Notes: generated by a model not told the origin, from the sequence alone. 64,000 nt of DNA from Gammaproteobacteria bacterium (GCA_024640305.1 JAHEFG010000005.1:62001-126000), one strand, 5' to 3'; shown: positions 50,071 through 59,391, counted from the first letter of the stretch. Numbers and translations: made by a program.

Positions 50071-50691
50071 ATGGTTGAGATAGTTAAATCTGGCGGCTGG
50101 TTAATGGCCCCCATCATCCTCTGCGCGATCATCGCAATGGGGATCATTCTCGAGAGATTCTGGACGCTGCAGCAGAAGCGCGTTATTCCGGAAGATCTGA
50201 CGAGCAAAGTATGGGGCTGGGTCAAAAAAGACCAGCTCGATCAAAAGCAAATCCAGAGCCTGCACCAGGGTTCCGCGCTGGGGCAGATCCTGGCCGCCGG
50301 ACTCATTAACCGTGACCGCAAACGTGCCGTTATGAAAGACAGCATCGAGGATACGGGGCGCCATGTTGTGCACGAACTCGAACGCTATCTGGAGACGCTC
50401 GGGACGATTGCGGCGGTGTCGCCGTTGCTGGGTCTTCTCGGTACCGTTATCGGCATGGTCAAGGTATTTGCTGCGATCACAACTCACGGTGTTGGTAACC
50501 CGACCGTTCTTGCCGGTGGTATCGCGGAGGCGCTGATTACGACAGCAGCGGGCCTGACCGTGGCCATTCCAGCCATGGTTGGCTATCGTTATTATCGGAA
50601 CAGGGTCGACACTTTGGTTGTCGACATGGAGAAAGAGGCGATCAAGCTCGTCGAAGCACTCCACCGCCGTCAGGAAAAGGGTAAGGGATGA
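50071..50691 (+). CDS. exbB: ExbB/TolQ-type proton channel protein
   Basis: The 206-residue protein has three membrane segments (about 10-28, 110-135 and 150-178), with the ExbB-like TIAAVSPLLGLLGTVIGMVKVF and AGGIAEALITTAAGLTVAIPAMVGY helices that line the proton path. It works with the ExbD homologue encoded next, overlapping by GTGA/ATGA. In gammaproteobacteria this pair commonly lies upstream of msbA-lpxK; tonB is not present here, so which energised partner it serves is open. Confidence 0.93.
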   Translation: MVEIVKSGGWLMAPIILCAIIAMGIILERFWTLQQKRVIPEDLTSKVWGWVKKDQLDQKQIQSLHQGSALGQILAAGLINRDRKRAVMKDSIEDTGRHVVHELERYLETLGTIAAVSPLLGLLGTVIGMVKVFAAITTHGVGNPTVLAGGIAEALITTAAGLTVAIPAMVGYRYYRNRVDTLVVDMEKEAIKLVEALHRRQEKGKG

Positions 50692-51113
50692 AACTCAACC
50701 TGCGGCCTCGGACACAACCCGAGGTTAATATGACCTCGTTGATTGACGTTGTTCTCCTGCTGTTGATTTTCTTCATGGTGTCGACGAGCTTCGTCAAGCA
50801 GTCGCAAATTTCAATTAGCCTGCCAGAGGCAGAAAGCGCTTCCATCGTCGAAGAAGTGCCTGAACAGATCGATATCATGATCACTGAGACGGGCGTTTAT
50901 CTAATTAACGGGCGTGAGCTCATCAATAGCCGCCCCGAGACGATCCGCAATGCCCTGCAAAAAGTGTCGGGCGGCAGCAATTCGATGCCATTGACGATCA
51001 GTGCTGATGCCAACGCAAGGCACCAGGACGTGGTCACGGCGATGGACGTGGCTGGTCGACTTGGATTCGTGCAAATCAGTATCGCAACAGTGAACGATAC
51101 GGAGTCCGAGTGA
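50688..51113 (+). CDS. exbD: ExbD/TolR-type biopolymer transport protein
   Basis: The 141-residue protein has one membrane helix (about 17-37, TSLIDVVLLLLIFFMVSTSF) with the functionally essential Asp in SLIDVVLLL, and a periplasmic domain with DIMITETGVYLINGRE and ISADANARHQDVVTAMDVAGRLG. It pairs with the ExbB homologue. ATG 50688 overlaps its stop. msbA follows after 25 bases. Confidence 0.93.
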   Translation: MKLNLRPRTQPEVNMTSLIDVVLLLLIFFMVSTSFVKQSQISISLPEAESASIVEEVPEQIDIMITETGVYLINGRELINSRPETIRNALQKVSGGSNSMPLTISADANARHQDVVTAMDVAGRLGFVQISIATVNDTESE

Positions 51114-51138
51114 ATTCTGCTCGGGTCAGTAGATTACG

Positions 51139-52890
51139 GTGAGCAAAAAATTCGATCCCAGGGTGCGCATCGTTTATGGGCGTCTGTGGCGCTACGTCGT
51201 ACCGCACAAGTTAGTTGCAGTGATCGCTGTTATAGCGATGGCCGCTACCGCGTTCATCGAAGCCGGACTCGTCTATCTGCTTGAACCCCTGATGGATGAA
51301 GCGCTTGTGGCCCAAAACCTCGAGACAGTGCGTTGGATACCGATGGCCTTTGTTGCTATTTTTGCGCTTCGCGGTCTCTCGGGTTTTGCCACTGAATCGT
51401 CGCTCGGCTATATCGGACGAAGTGTTATTAGCTCGCTGCGCCGCGACGTATTCCGCAAGTTCCTGACTTTGCCGACACGCTTCTTCGAGGAGCGAAGCAC
51501 TGGGCCACTGCTTTCGCGGATGACCTACAACGTTGAAATGGTGGCCGAGTCCGTAACCAGTGTAGTTACCATCGCGGTGCGTGACATTCTGACATTGATT
51601 GCGGCGATCGGAGTCATGCTGCTGCAGAGCCCGAAGCTGGCGGGGTTCGTGGCCATCGTATTTCCCGTTGTCGCAGTCATGGTGCGCGTTCTGGGCATCG
51701 CTTTTCGGCGCTATAGCGGTCGAATTCAGGATTCGATTGGTGAAGTTACGCAGGTCACCGAGGAAGCCGTGGTCGGAAATCGTATCGTCAAGATATTTGG
51801 TGGCTACGAATATGAAAAAAATCGCCTGGAGGAAGTAGACGACCGCAACAAGAGACAAAACCTCAAACTCATTCGCACGCGCTCGATGGGCGTCGGTATT
51901 ACGCAGACTATTTTTGGTTTTGGAGTCGCAGGTGTTATTTACATGGCTGGCCGGGAATCGGTCGCCGGTAACCTCAGCCCCGGCCAGTTTATTTCGTTCT
52001 TCAGCGCGATGATGCTGATGTTGCAGCCCGTGAGACGTATTACAAACGTCAATGCGACGTTGCAGCGCGGCGTCGCGGCAGCAGGCAGCTTGTTCGATGT
52101 CATCGATGAACCGGATGAAGTCGACAGCGGTACCAAGACTGTTGACCGCGTGAAGGGATCTGTTGAGTTTCGCAATGTGTGTTTTTCCTACAACGAAGAA
52201 ACCGGTGCAGTTCTCGACGATATTTCCCTCACGGTAGAGCCCGGAGAGTCGCTGGCTATTGTCGGTCATTCAGGTGGTGGCAAATCTACGCTCGTCAGCT
52301 TGTTACCGCGTTTCTATGACGTCGACAGCGGAGAAATTCTGCTCGACGGTATGCCGATTCGTGACTACACACTAAGCAGCCTGAGAAGCAATATTAGCCT
52401 TGTTAGCCAGGACGTGGTGCTGTTCAACGACTCGATTCTAAATAACCTGGCGTACGGCGAGCTGAAAAAATATTCGCATGATGAATTGCTGCAGGCAGCC
52501 GAGGCAGCCCACGTACTCACGTTTGCGAAAGGGCTACCCGACGGTCTGGACACGATGGTGGGGGATCGGGGTGTACTGCTGTCGGGAGGGCAGCGGCAGC
52601 GTATTGCAATAGGGCGAGCCTTGCTCAAGAACGCACCAGTATTAATTCTCGATGAAGCAACATCGTCTCTCGACACGAAGTCGGAGCGTCGGATTCAGCT
52701 GGCGTTGAACGAACTCATGAAGAACCGAACGACACTTGTCATTGCGCATCGATTATCGACTGTCGAACGTGCGGACCGCATTATCGTTCTGGACAAAGGG
52801 CAGGTCGTTGAGTCCGGAAACCACAAGGACTTGCTTGATCGTGACGGGCAATACGCAGCACTGTATCGTATGCAGTTCAGTGAGGAGTGA
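51139..52890 (+). CDS. msbA: Lipid A export permease/ATP-binding protein MsbA
   Basis: MsbA flips lipid A core across the inner membrane. The 583-residue half-transporter (E. coli 582) has six membrane helices followed by an ATPase domain with Walker A IVGHSGGGKSTLVSLLPRFYD, Q-loop SLVSQDVVLFNDSI, signature LLSGGQRQRIAIGRALL, Walker B VLILDEATSSLD and the H-loop VIAHRLSTVERAD. The start is GTG 51139 and the stop overlaps lpxK as GTGA. Confidence 0.97.
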   Translation: MSKKFDPRVRIVYGRLWRYVVPHKLVAVIAVIAMAATAFIEAGLVYLLEPLMDEALVAQNLETVRWIPMAFVAIFALRGLSGFATESSLGYIGRSVISSLRRDVFRKFLTLPTRFFEERSTGPLLSRMTYNVEMVAESVTSVVTIAVRDILTLIAAIGVMLLQSPKLAGFVAIVFPVVAVMVRVLGIAFRRYSGRIQDSIGEVTQVTEEAVVGNRIVKIFGGYEYEKNRLEEVDDRNKRQNLKLIRTRSMGVGITQTIFGFGVAGVIYMAGRESVAGNLSPGQFISFFSAMMLMLQPVRRITNVNATLQRGVAAAGSLFDVIDEPDEVDSGTKTVDRVKGSVEFRNVCFSYNEETGAVLDDISLTVEPGESLAIVGHSGGGKSTLVSLLPRFYDVDSGEILLDGMPIRDYTLSSLRSNISLVSQDVVLFNDSILNNLAYGELKKYSHDELLQAAEAAHVLTFAKGLPDGLDTMVGDRGVLLSGGQRQRIAIGRALLKNAPVLILDEATSSLDTKSERRIQLALNELMKNRTTLVIAHRLSTVERADRIIVLDKGQVVESGNHKDLLDRDGQYAALYRMQFSEE

Positions 52891-53924
52891 CGGCTAGCGG
52901 TATGTATAGATGGCTTCATCGCATGTGGTACGAGGGCGCGCCATCCTATCGCCTTTTGATCCCTTTGAGCGGTGTCTACTGGTTGCTTATTACACTGCGC
53001 CGTTTCCTGTATCAGGTCGGGCTTTTTGGCAGGAAGAAAGCAGTCGTGCCGGTGATTGTCGTAGGCAACATCACCACCGGAGGAACGGGCAAGACCCCTG
53101 TCACAATCTGGCTGGTCAACTCACTAAGCGCGCTAGGCTTCACACCCGGAATCGTGAGTCGCGGCTATGGCGGAAGTCGTTCTTCGACGTCGATGCGTGT
53201 TGACGCGGCCAGCGATCCTGCGGTTGTCGGCGACGAGCCGGTGTTGCTCGCACGACGAACCCAGTGCCCGGTGGTCGTCGACGCCAACCGTGCGAGGGCG
53301 GCACAAATGCTGGCGGACGACGGCGTGGACGTCATCGTTGCCGACGATGGCCTACAGCACTATCGTCTCGAACGAACTTATGAGATTTGCGTTATCGACG
53401 GTTCCCGCGGTCTTGGTAATCGTCTGCTGCTGCCCGCGGGCCCGCTTCGGGAGACGATTGATCGCCTGGAAGAGGTAGATCAGGTCCTGGTGAACGGCCA
53501 GAGACAAGACGAGGGTCCGGATATTACTGCAGGCGAACAGAATGCTATTGAGTTCAACCTGGTTGCAAATGAGGTCGAGCGTCTCAACGGCTCGCTGACC
53601 AGGCCAATCAAGCGATTTTCCGGTACAACTGTGCACGGTGTCGCCGCGATCGGTAATCCGGCGCGGTTCTTCGACATGCTTCGCACGCACGGAATCCAGG
53701 TAATTGAGCACGCTTTTAAAGATCACGCGGCGATCAGTCAGCGTGACGTCAAGTTCGGCGACGACTTCGATGTCCTGATGACCGAAAAAGATGCCGTCAA
53801 GCTTGGTCATGTAGGCTCTGATAAATACTGGGTTGTGCCGGTGGACATGCAGATCGATGCCGTGGCGGCAGGGCCATGGCTGCAACAAATTAAATCGCGC
53901 CTACGTAGCGAAATGGAATCCTGA
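52887..53924 (+). CDS. lpxK: Tetraacyldisaccharide 4'-kinase
   Basis: LpxK phosphorylates the 4' position of the lipid A disaccharide precursor. The 345-residue protein has an N-terminal membrane anchor (YRLLIPLSGVYWLLITLRRF), the unusual P-loop VGNITTGGTGKTP at about 61-73, the SRGYGG motif and VIVADDGLQHYRLERTYEICVID with the DDG-x-QH catalytic and metal-binding residues. GTG 52887 overlaps the msbA stop; ATG 52902 is an alternative. kdsB starts one base inside its stop. Confidence 0.96.
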   Translation: MTASGMYRWLHRMWYEGAPSYRLLIPLSGVYWLLITLRRFLYQVGLFGRKKAVVPVIVVGNITTGGTGKTPVTIWLVNSLSALGFTPGIVSRGYGGSRSSTSMRVDAASDPAVVGDEPVLLARRTQCPVVVDANRARAAQMLADDGVDVIVADDGLQHYRLERTYEICVIDGSRGLGNRLLLPAGPLRETIDRLEEVDQVLVNGQRQDEGPDITAGEQNAIEFNLVANEVERLNGSLTRPIKRFSGTTVHGVAAIGNPARFFDMLRTHGIQVIEHAFKDHAAISQRDVKFGDDFDVLMTEKDAVKLGHVGSDKYWVVPVDMQIDAVAAGPWLQQIKSRLRSEMES

Positions 53925-54670
53925 TGACTGGTTTTGTTGTTGTAATACCATCCAGGTACGCTTCCACCCGCCTGCCGGGTAAGCCGCTGCGTGATATCAA
54001 TGGCAAGACGATGTTGCAGCATGTCTATGAGCGCGGTATGGAAAGCGCCGCCACTGACGTTGTCATTGCGACCGACGACGATCGAATCGCTCTTGCAGCG
54101 GAAGAGTTTGGCGCGCGAGTTTGCATGACGAGCGACCAGCATCGGTCGGGGTCTGAGCGTATTGCTGAGGTTTGCGACGTCATGGACTGGGCAGACAATC
54201 GCATTGTCGTTAATCTCCAGGGTGATGAGCCAACGATGCCGGCTGCTTTGATCAACCAGTGCGCAGCGTTGCTGCAGGACTCGTCAGCGGACATCGCGAC
54301 CCTGGCGTCGCCGCTTCGGGCACTGGAAGATTTGCATAATCCGAATGTTGTCAAAGTCATTGTCGATGATAGTGGCAAGGCAATTTACTTCAGCCGGGCG
54401 GCAATTCCTTTTGCGCGCTCGAAAGATCAGGAAACCGTTGCGCGCGATGTCGCGTTGCATCACCACGGTATCTACGCTTACCGCTGTGGCGTTTTACGCC
54501 AACTTGTTGCGACCGAGCCTTCAAAGCTCGAGGTTGTGGAGCAACTTGAACAACTGCGCGCATTGACCCTTGGTATGTCGATTCGAGTCGGAATCCCAGC
54601 CGAGCGGCCCGGCGCAGGCGTTGATACCGAGGAAGACCTGGCGACTGCGGCTGCGGAGCTAAGGGAATAG
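53924..54670 (+). CDS. kdsB: 3-deoxy-manno-octulosonate cytidylyltransferase
   Basis: KdsB activates Kdo with CTP to CMP-Kdo for transfer to lipid A. The 248-residue protein matches E. coli in length and shows VVIPSRYASTRLPGKPLRDI, VVIATDDDRI, CMTSDQHRSGSERIAEV, VNLQGDEPTMP and HHHGIYAYR. The substrate CTP depends on pyrG and Kdo on kdsA, both in the first operon of the window. It ends the msbA-lpxK-kdsB group five bases before the next gene. Confidence 0.98.
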   Translation: MTGFVVVIPSRYASTRLPGKPLRDINGKTMLQHVYERGMESAATDVVIATDDDRIALAAEEFGARVCMTSDQHRSGSERIAEVCDVMDWADNRIVVNLQGDEPTMPAALINQCAALLQDSSADIATLASPLRALEDLHNPNVVKVIVDDSGKAIYFSRAAIPFARSKDQETVARDVALHHHGIYAYRCGVLRQLVATEPSKLEVVEQLEQLRALTLGMSIRVGIPAERPGAGVDTEEDLATAAAELRE

Positions 54671-54675
54671 CAACG

Positions 54676-55860
54676 GTGAATTGGTACGCATGCGAACGCC
54701 CAAGCCCTGGCGGCCGCCGTTTGATGGTGCAGTGGATGGCGTTTCTGCTGGTGGTTGTATCGCTGGGAAACACTACGGGCGCGAATGCGGCAGATGCTCA
54801 CCCATTGTTTCAGAGCGATGAGGTACTGAAGGCTGTGCTGACAGCGCCGATTGCTCAAGCTTACGATCAGCGGCACCAGGAAGTTCGCATCTACATTCCG
54901 GGTCAGTGGACATACGTCGATGATGATGGCCAGGCGAAGCGACTTGAAGTCTCGATCCGCACGCGTGGAAATTTTCGCCGGGAGTATTGTTCGTTACCGC
55001 CGCTGCAGCTCAACTTCAAGAAGTCGCAGGTAAAGAAGACTCTGTTCGCGGGCCAGGACAAGTTGAAGCTCGTGGCGCCGTGCAAGGGTGGCGTGCGGTT
55101 TCGTCAATACGTCATTCTCGAGTACCTGGCGTATCGCACGCTCGAAATTCTAACGGACTACAGTTTCAAAACTCGGCTATTGCGCCTCACTTACGTCGAC
55201 AGCGAAGAGAAGCTGGAGCCCTGGACTGACATCGTTTTTGTTATTGAGGATGATTCCGATGTCGCGAAGCGTTTGGGTCTCGAAAGACTCAAGATACCCA
55301 AAATTGAGTTCGATGAACTCGATCGTGAAAAAACAGCGCTTGCCGAATTGTTTCAGTTTCTTGTCGCGAACAATGACTACTCGGTGCTCAGGGCAGCAGA
55401 AGGTGAAGATTGCTGCCATAACGTAGAGGTCATGGTGGACGGGGATCCTGACGGACCGCGAATCCCCATCCCGTTTGATTTCGATATGTCAGGGCTGGTC
55501 AATGCTAGTTATGCGGCGCCACCTTCGCACTTGCCGATTCGAGATGTCAGGTTCCCGTACTACACGGGGCTTTGCCAACCGCCTGGCGTTTTGGACGATG
55601 CAATTGCTCACGCGAACTCGAAACGTGAAGAAATTATGGCGCTCTTCAGCAATTCGAAACAGTTGGATCCCAAGGTGAAATCCAAGGCGTTAATGATGGT
55701 CGAAAACTTCTTCAACGTCATAAATACGCCAAAACGAAGAAAGCGGGAACTCGACGATCATTGCCGAGGCCAGAAGCTGCTGGAGGAAATGCTGAACCCG
55801 GCTAAAGATTCGACATCGGTCCATTCGGATCAGTACGAGCCTGTTTCTCCAGCGCCTTAG
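54676..55860 (+). CDS. Exported CotH-kinase-like protein (unrecognised family)
   Basis: The 394-residue protein has a signal peptide after a long N-terminal tail (GTG 54676; ATG 54724 would begin MVQWMAFLLVVVSLGN, cut near Ala39). Its layout follows that of spore-coat CotH kinases: an R-x-RGN segment (SIRTRGNFRREYC, 94-106), a Lys-bearing KLKLVAPCKGG strand (129-139), the FRQYVILEYLAYRTLEILTDYSF helix, a conserved VFVIED strand (187-192), an LVANNDYS loop (229-236), CCHN (247-250) and IPFDFDMSG (265-273), which resembles the metal-binding PWDxD of CotH. The match is by pattern only. It follows kdsB by five bases and overlaps the convergent DUF4956 gene. Confidence 0.62.
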   Translation: MNWYACERPSPGGRRLMVQWMAFLLVVVSLGNTTGANAADAHPLFQSDEVLKAVLTAPIAQAYDQRHQEVRIYIPGQWTYVDDDGQAKRLEVSIRTRGNFRREYCSLPPLQLNFKKSQVKKTLFAGQDKLKLVAPCKGGVRFRQYVILEYLAYRTLEILTDYSFKTRLLRLTYVDSEEKLEPWTDIVFVIEDDSDVAKRLGLERLKIPKIEFDELDREKTALAELFQFLVANNDYSVLRAAEGEDCCHNVEVMVDGDPDGPRIPIPFDFDMSGLVNASYAAPPSHLPIRDVRFPYYTGLCQPPGVLDDAIAHANSKREEIMALFSNSKQLDPKVKSKALMMVENFFNVINTPKRRKRELDDHCRGQKLLEEMLNPAKDSTSVHSDQYEPVSPAP

Positions 55861-56590
55861 CTGCTTTTGCCCGTTTGCGCCGAATTTCTCTTTGCACGAC
55901 ATGTTGCGATTCAAGCCCATCGCCAAAAGCGCAAACGGCAACTGCCGCGTAATTGAAGAACACCGTCAGTACAACGGCTATTTCCAGTGACTTGATTCCG
56001 GCAGCGATACCGACACCGACTGCGGATAGAATAAACAAAGTGTCGAAAGTGTCGCTGAGGGCTCTGCGGAATCGCACGCCTGCGACAATACCGGCAAGGC
56101 TGAAGGCCAGCGCGAGGCTGTGCTGCACCACGGTGACAATTCCAGCGACGACCGCAGGCAAGACCAGCGCCGTCGTGTCGATAGAGTGGTCGTAGACACT
56201 GTCGGTATGTATTGACTTGTAAACCCACGAAACGGGCAACATTAATACCAGCGTCGCTGCCATCGCATAGAACAGCGACAGCGCTCCCCTAAGCCATGCA
56301 GGTCCTCTCGCCAGCCGCGCTTTCGAGGAATCGGTGACGATCTGCTCGATCTCCTCGTCGTCTGCACTGAGAAACGCCTCCTCGAGGTCGTACGAGTAAG
56401 TGCTGCCGTAGCTGGCTATATCGCCAACTCCGCCAAGCGGCAGAGTATCAACGATATTCGGGAAAGCCATGACAAGGATTGCGACCAGCCCTGCCAACGT
56501 CGCATAGTAGATCGTTAGTTTTACCAGCACCCGACGCAAGATCTTGCGATGGGATGCGAGTTGACTGGCCCAGCGTGTATTTTCATCCAT
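55802..56590 (-). CDS. DUF4956 family membrane protein
   Basis: The 262-residue protein has an N-terminal membrane helix (VKLTIYYATLAGLVAILVM), a periplasmic or cytoplasmic loop of about 60 residues, a second helix (LSLFYAMAATLVLMLPVSWV) and the DUF4956 core: ALVLPAVVAGIVTVVQHSLA, then FSLAGIVAGVRFRRALSD and the ILSAVGVGIAAGIKSLEIAV helices, and a basic C-terminal tail. In other phyla this family occurs with CotH kinases and VTC-type polyphosphate polymerase domains. Here its 3' end overlaps that of the CotH-like gene by 59 bases. No VTC gene is in the window. Confidence 0.8.
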   Translation of the reverse strand: MDENTRWASQLASHRKILRRVLVKLTIYYATLAGLVAILVMAFPNIVDTLPLGGVGDIASYGSTYSYDLEEAFLSADDEEIEQIVTDSSKARLARGPAWLRGALSLFYAMAATLVLMLPVSWVYKSIHTDSVYDHSIDTTALVLPAVVAGIVTVVQHSLALAFSLAGIVAGVRFRRALSDTFDTLFILSAVGVGIAAGIKSLEIAVVLTVFFNYAAVAVCAFGDGLESQHVVQREIRRKRAKAAKALEKQARTDPNGPMSNL

Positions 56591-56745
56591 CGCGCAACCT
56601 TAGTGACAATTTCGGGTTATGGCAATGCGTAAAATGCACTTGCAGGTCCGCCAAATAGGCGCGAAGTAAGCAATGTTTCAGCCTGATCGCGTCGTGGTAA
56701 GCTGGCCTGCGATGACACTTTCCACAATGCGGGCTCTTTAGATTC

Positions 56746-57699
56746 ATGATTCTCGTTGCTGGCTCAGCCAATCTCGACTTCGTTATTCAAGTGCAGCACA
56801 TCCCGGCTCCCGGGGAGACTGTACTTGGACGGGATCTCGCTTTCTTCCCGGGTGGCAAGGGCGCCAACCAGGCGATCGCCTGCGCTCGTGCCGGGGGTGC
56901 GACAACTGAAATGTTGCTTGCATTGGGTGACGACTGGTTTGCCGATCCTATCGAAGATTCACTGTCGGAGGCCGGTGTCTGGATGCACCGCGTGATTATG
57001 CCAAAGAGCAGAACCGGAGCTGCTTTCATCTCCGTGTCCGATGATGGGGAAAACGCGATTACCGTCGCGCCAGGTGCGAATAGCGGGTTATCCGCCGATG
57101 ACCTTCCAGAGCTCGGTGGATTCAGCCATTTGTTGTTGCAACTTGAAACTCCGCTCGATGTTGTTACGGAATATGCGCGTGTCGCTCACGAGCAGGGCAT
57201 CAAAGTTGTCTTGAATGCGGCGCCCGCGCAGAGCCTGCCCGCAGAACTTCTGGCAGTCATCGATATATTGATTGTCAATGAAGGCGAACTGGCTCTCGTC
57301 GCTGACCACGATGGTAATGTGGCCAGCTGTCTTGGTCGGGTTGAAATTCCGTGTGTGGTCACAACACTTGGCAGCCGCGGCTGCTGCGCGAGGAACGGAG
57401 ACGAGATAATTGTACAGCCGGGATTCGAGGTGCAGGCTGTCGACACGACGGCGGCGGGCGATACGTTTTGCGGCGTTCTCGTGGCCGCACTCCATCAGAA
57501 GCAATCCCTTGAAACCGCTTTGCATAGAGCCAATGCAGCGGGAGCTCTTGCGTGTACCAGGCTTGGGGCGCAAACCAGTATCCCCAGTTGCGGGGAAGTT
57601 GATTTGCTTCTAAAAGATACCGCTGCAGAGGACAGCAGCCGGCGCGAGGCTCTCAGCAAATACTGTGGATTTCAGGCGCAAGACAGATCTGGAGATTAA
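56746..57699 (+). CDS. rbsK: Ribokinase-family sugar kinase
   Basis: The 317-residue PfkB-family kinase shows the first signature PGGKGANQAIACARAGG (about 36-51), SRTGAAFISVSDDGENAI, an N-terminal domain with the ribose-type NLDFVIQVQHIPAPGETVLG and the second signature VDTTAAGDTFCGVLVAAL containing the catalytic Asp. This fits ribokinase, which phosphorylates ribose at O5; other pentoses or nucleosides are possible. No ribose transporter or regulator accompanies it. It stands alone, with 155 bases upstream to the divergent DUF4956 gene; nothing regulatory is evident there. Confidence 0.85.
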   Translation: MILVAGSANLDFVIQVQHIPAPGETVLGRDLAFFPGGKGANQAIACARAGGATTEMLLALGDDWFADPIEDSLSEAGVWMHRVIMPKSRTGAAFISVSDDGENAITVAPGANSGLSADDLPELGGFSHLLLQLETPLDVVTEYARVAHEQGIKVVLNAAPAQSLPAELLAVIDILIVNEGELALVADHDGNVASCLGRVEIPCVVTTLGSRGCCARNGDEIIVQPGFEVQAVDTTAAGDTFCGVLVAALHQKQSLETALHRANAAGALACTRLGAQTSIPSCGEVDLLLKDTAAEDSSRREALSKYCGFQAQDRSGD

Positions 57700-57708
57700 C
57701 GTCGATTG

Positions 57709-58368
57709 CTAAGCGGAATTGGTGCTATCCAATTGTTCTTCCGGAGCAGCTTGTAAGAAGCCCTCGAGATTGTTACAGGTATCCGTGATGGCGACGAGAC
57801 GCGGATAATCATCGAGCTGCACTTTGAAGCGGCGCGCATTGTAAACCTGCGGTATCAGGCACGTGTCTGCGAATGACACTGATTCGCCGAATACGAATTG
57901 TCCGGCATCCGCATATTCAGTCGCGACAGTTTCCGCGGCCTTAAAGCCTTCGTGAATCCAGTGCGCGTACCAGGTGTTGAATTGTTCGTCGGATACGCCC
58001 AGTTCGCCTTTCAGATATTGCATGACGCGCAGATTATTGAGCGGGTGAATGTCGCAACATATCGAATTGCAGAAAGAACGAACCGCAGCGCGCTGCTGTG
58101 CATCAACCGGAAGCAGAGGCGGTTTCGGATAGGCTTCCTCAAGGTACTCGAGGATCGCGAGTGACTGGCCTGTACTGAAATTGCCATCTTCGAGAAACGG
58201 TACGAGCATCTGCGGATTGCGTGCGCGGTAATCAGCCTCGCGATGTTCAGCGACACCAGGGAGCAAAGACACTGGCACGATCTCGTGATCGAGACCCTTG
58301 AGATTGAGCGCGATACGGACGCGGTACGCCGCGGAAGAACGCCAGTAACTATAGAGCTTTATCGTCAC
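57709..58368 (-). CDS. maiA: Maleylacetoacetate isomerase
   Basis: MaiA isomerises maleylacetoacetate to fumarylacetoacetate with glutathione, the penultimate step of tyrosine breakdown. The 219-residue zeta-class glutathione transferase has the N-terminal signature LYSYWRSSAAYRVRIALNLKG (SS-x4-RVRIAL), LEYLEEAYPKPPLLP, and the C-terminal FVFGESVSFADTCLIPQVYNARRF block. The start is GTG at 58366-58368. It is the last gene of the hpd-VOC-fah-maiA operon and lies nine bases from the fah stop. Confidence 0.95.
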   Translation of the reverse strand: MTIKLYSYWRSSAAYRVRIALNLKGLDHEIVPVSLLPGVAEHREADYRARNPQMLVPFLEDGNFSTGQSLAILEYLEEAYPKPPLLPVDAQQRAAVRSFCNSICCDIHPLNNLRVMQYLKGELGVSDEQFNTWYAHWIHEGFKAAETVATEYADAGQFVFGESVSFADTCLIPQVYNARRFKVQLDDYPRLVAITDTCNNLEGFLQAAPEEQLDSTNSA

Positions 58369-58377
58369 CCGGGCATT

Positions 58378-59385
58378 CTATCCGCTATAGCGCACAACTG
58401 TCTGATCGATTGCGCCAAAAACTGATTCGCCGTCGGCGTTGCGCATCTCAATGCGAATGCGATCACCGAACTTCATGAACGATGTGGCCGGACTGCCATC
58501 CTGAATTGTTTCTATCGTGCGCTGCTCAGCTATGCACGAGTAACCGACGCCGCCTTCGCTGACGGGTTTTCCGGGGCCGCCATCAAGTTTGTTCGAGACA
58601 GTGCCGGAGCCGATGATCGTGCCAGCACCCAGCGGGCGTGATTTTGCGGCGTGCGCAACGAGTTGGCTGAAATCGAAGGTCATGTCGATACCAGCCTCTG
58701 GCTTACCGAATAATTCGTCATTGAGCGTCGACAACAACGGCAGGTGCACTTTATTGTCGGCCCATGCAGCGCCGAGCTCATCGGGCGTGACGGCGATTGG
58801 CGAAAACGCGCTGGACGGTTTGGACTGGAAGAAGCCGAAACCCTTGCCCAACTCGCCCGGGATTAGTCCGCGCAGTGACACGTCGTTGACGATCATGATC
58901 AGGCGGATGTGCTGGCCGGCGTCTGCTGCACTGACGCCCATAGGCACATCGTCGGTAATCACGGCCACTTCGGCCTCGAAGTCGATACCCCAGGCTTCGT
59001 CCGCCATCGGGATATCGTCTCGCGGTGCGAGGAATGAGTCGGAGCCGCCCTGGTACATGAGTGGGTCGGTCCAAAAGCTGTCCGGCATCTCGGCGCCACG
59101 TGCCTTGCGGACAAGTTCAACGTGGTTTACATACGCCGAACCATCGGCCCACTGATAGGCACGCGGTAACGGCGATTCACAGGCATTCTGGTCGAAAGTT
59201 TCGCCGCTGTTTCCGGCTTCGAGCTGTGCTGCAATTGCCTCGAGCTGTGGGCGGTTTTGCGACCAGTCATCGAGCGCCGCCTGCAGAGTGGGTGCCACGC
59301 TGGCAGCCGATGCGTATCGGCTCAGGTCGCGCGATACGACGACGAGTTGGCCATCACGGCCGTTCTTGAGTGTTGCGAGTTTCAC
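58378..59385 (-). CDS. fahA: Fumarylacetoacetate hydrolase family protein
   Basis: The 335-residue protein is of the short bacterial FAH type that splits fumarylacetoacetate into fumarate and acetoacetate. Seen: WADGSAYVNHVELVRKARG, the metal and substrate region WGIDFEAEVAVITDDVP with the conserved Glu pair, the MIVNDVSLRGLIPGELGKGFGFFQSKP segment and GAGTIIGSGTVSN. Position between maiA and hpd makes the final hydrolase of tyrosine breakdown the likely role; related FAH-fold hydrolases act on other diketo acids. Confidence 0.93.
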   Translation of the reverse strand: MKLATLKNGRDGQLVVVSRDLSRYASAASVAPTLQAALDDWSQNRPQLEAIAAQLEAGNSGETFDQNACESPLPRAYQWADGSAYVNHVELVRKARGAEMPDSFWTDPLMYQGGSDSFLAPRDDIPMADEAWGIDFEAEVAVITDDVPMGVSAADAGQHIRLIMIVNDVSLRGLIPGELGKGFGFFQSKPSSAFSPIAVTPDELGAAWADNKVHLPLLSTLNDELFGKPEAGIDMTFDFSQLVAHAAKSRPLGAGTIIGSGTVSNKLDGGPGKPVSEGGVGYSCIAEQRTIETIQDGSPATSFMKFGDRIRIEMRNADGESVFGAIDQTVVRYSG

Positions 59386-59391
59386 TATTTA

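Noticed and set aside
51211-52269. 352-codon open frame on the minus strand
   Set aside because: It is fully antisense to msbA, whose protein is complete and highly conserved; the minus-strand translation is rich in Asn/His/Arg and has no domain pattern.
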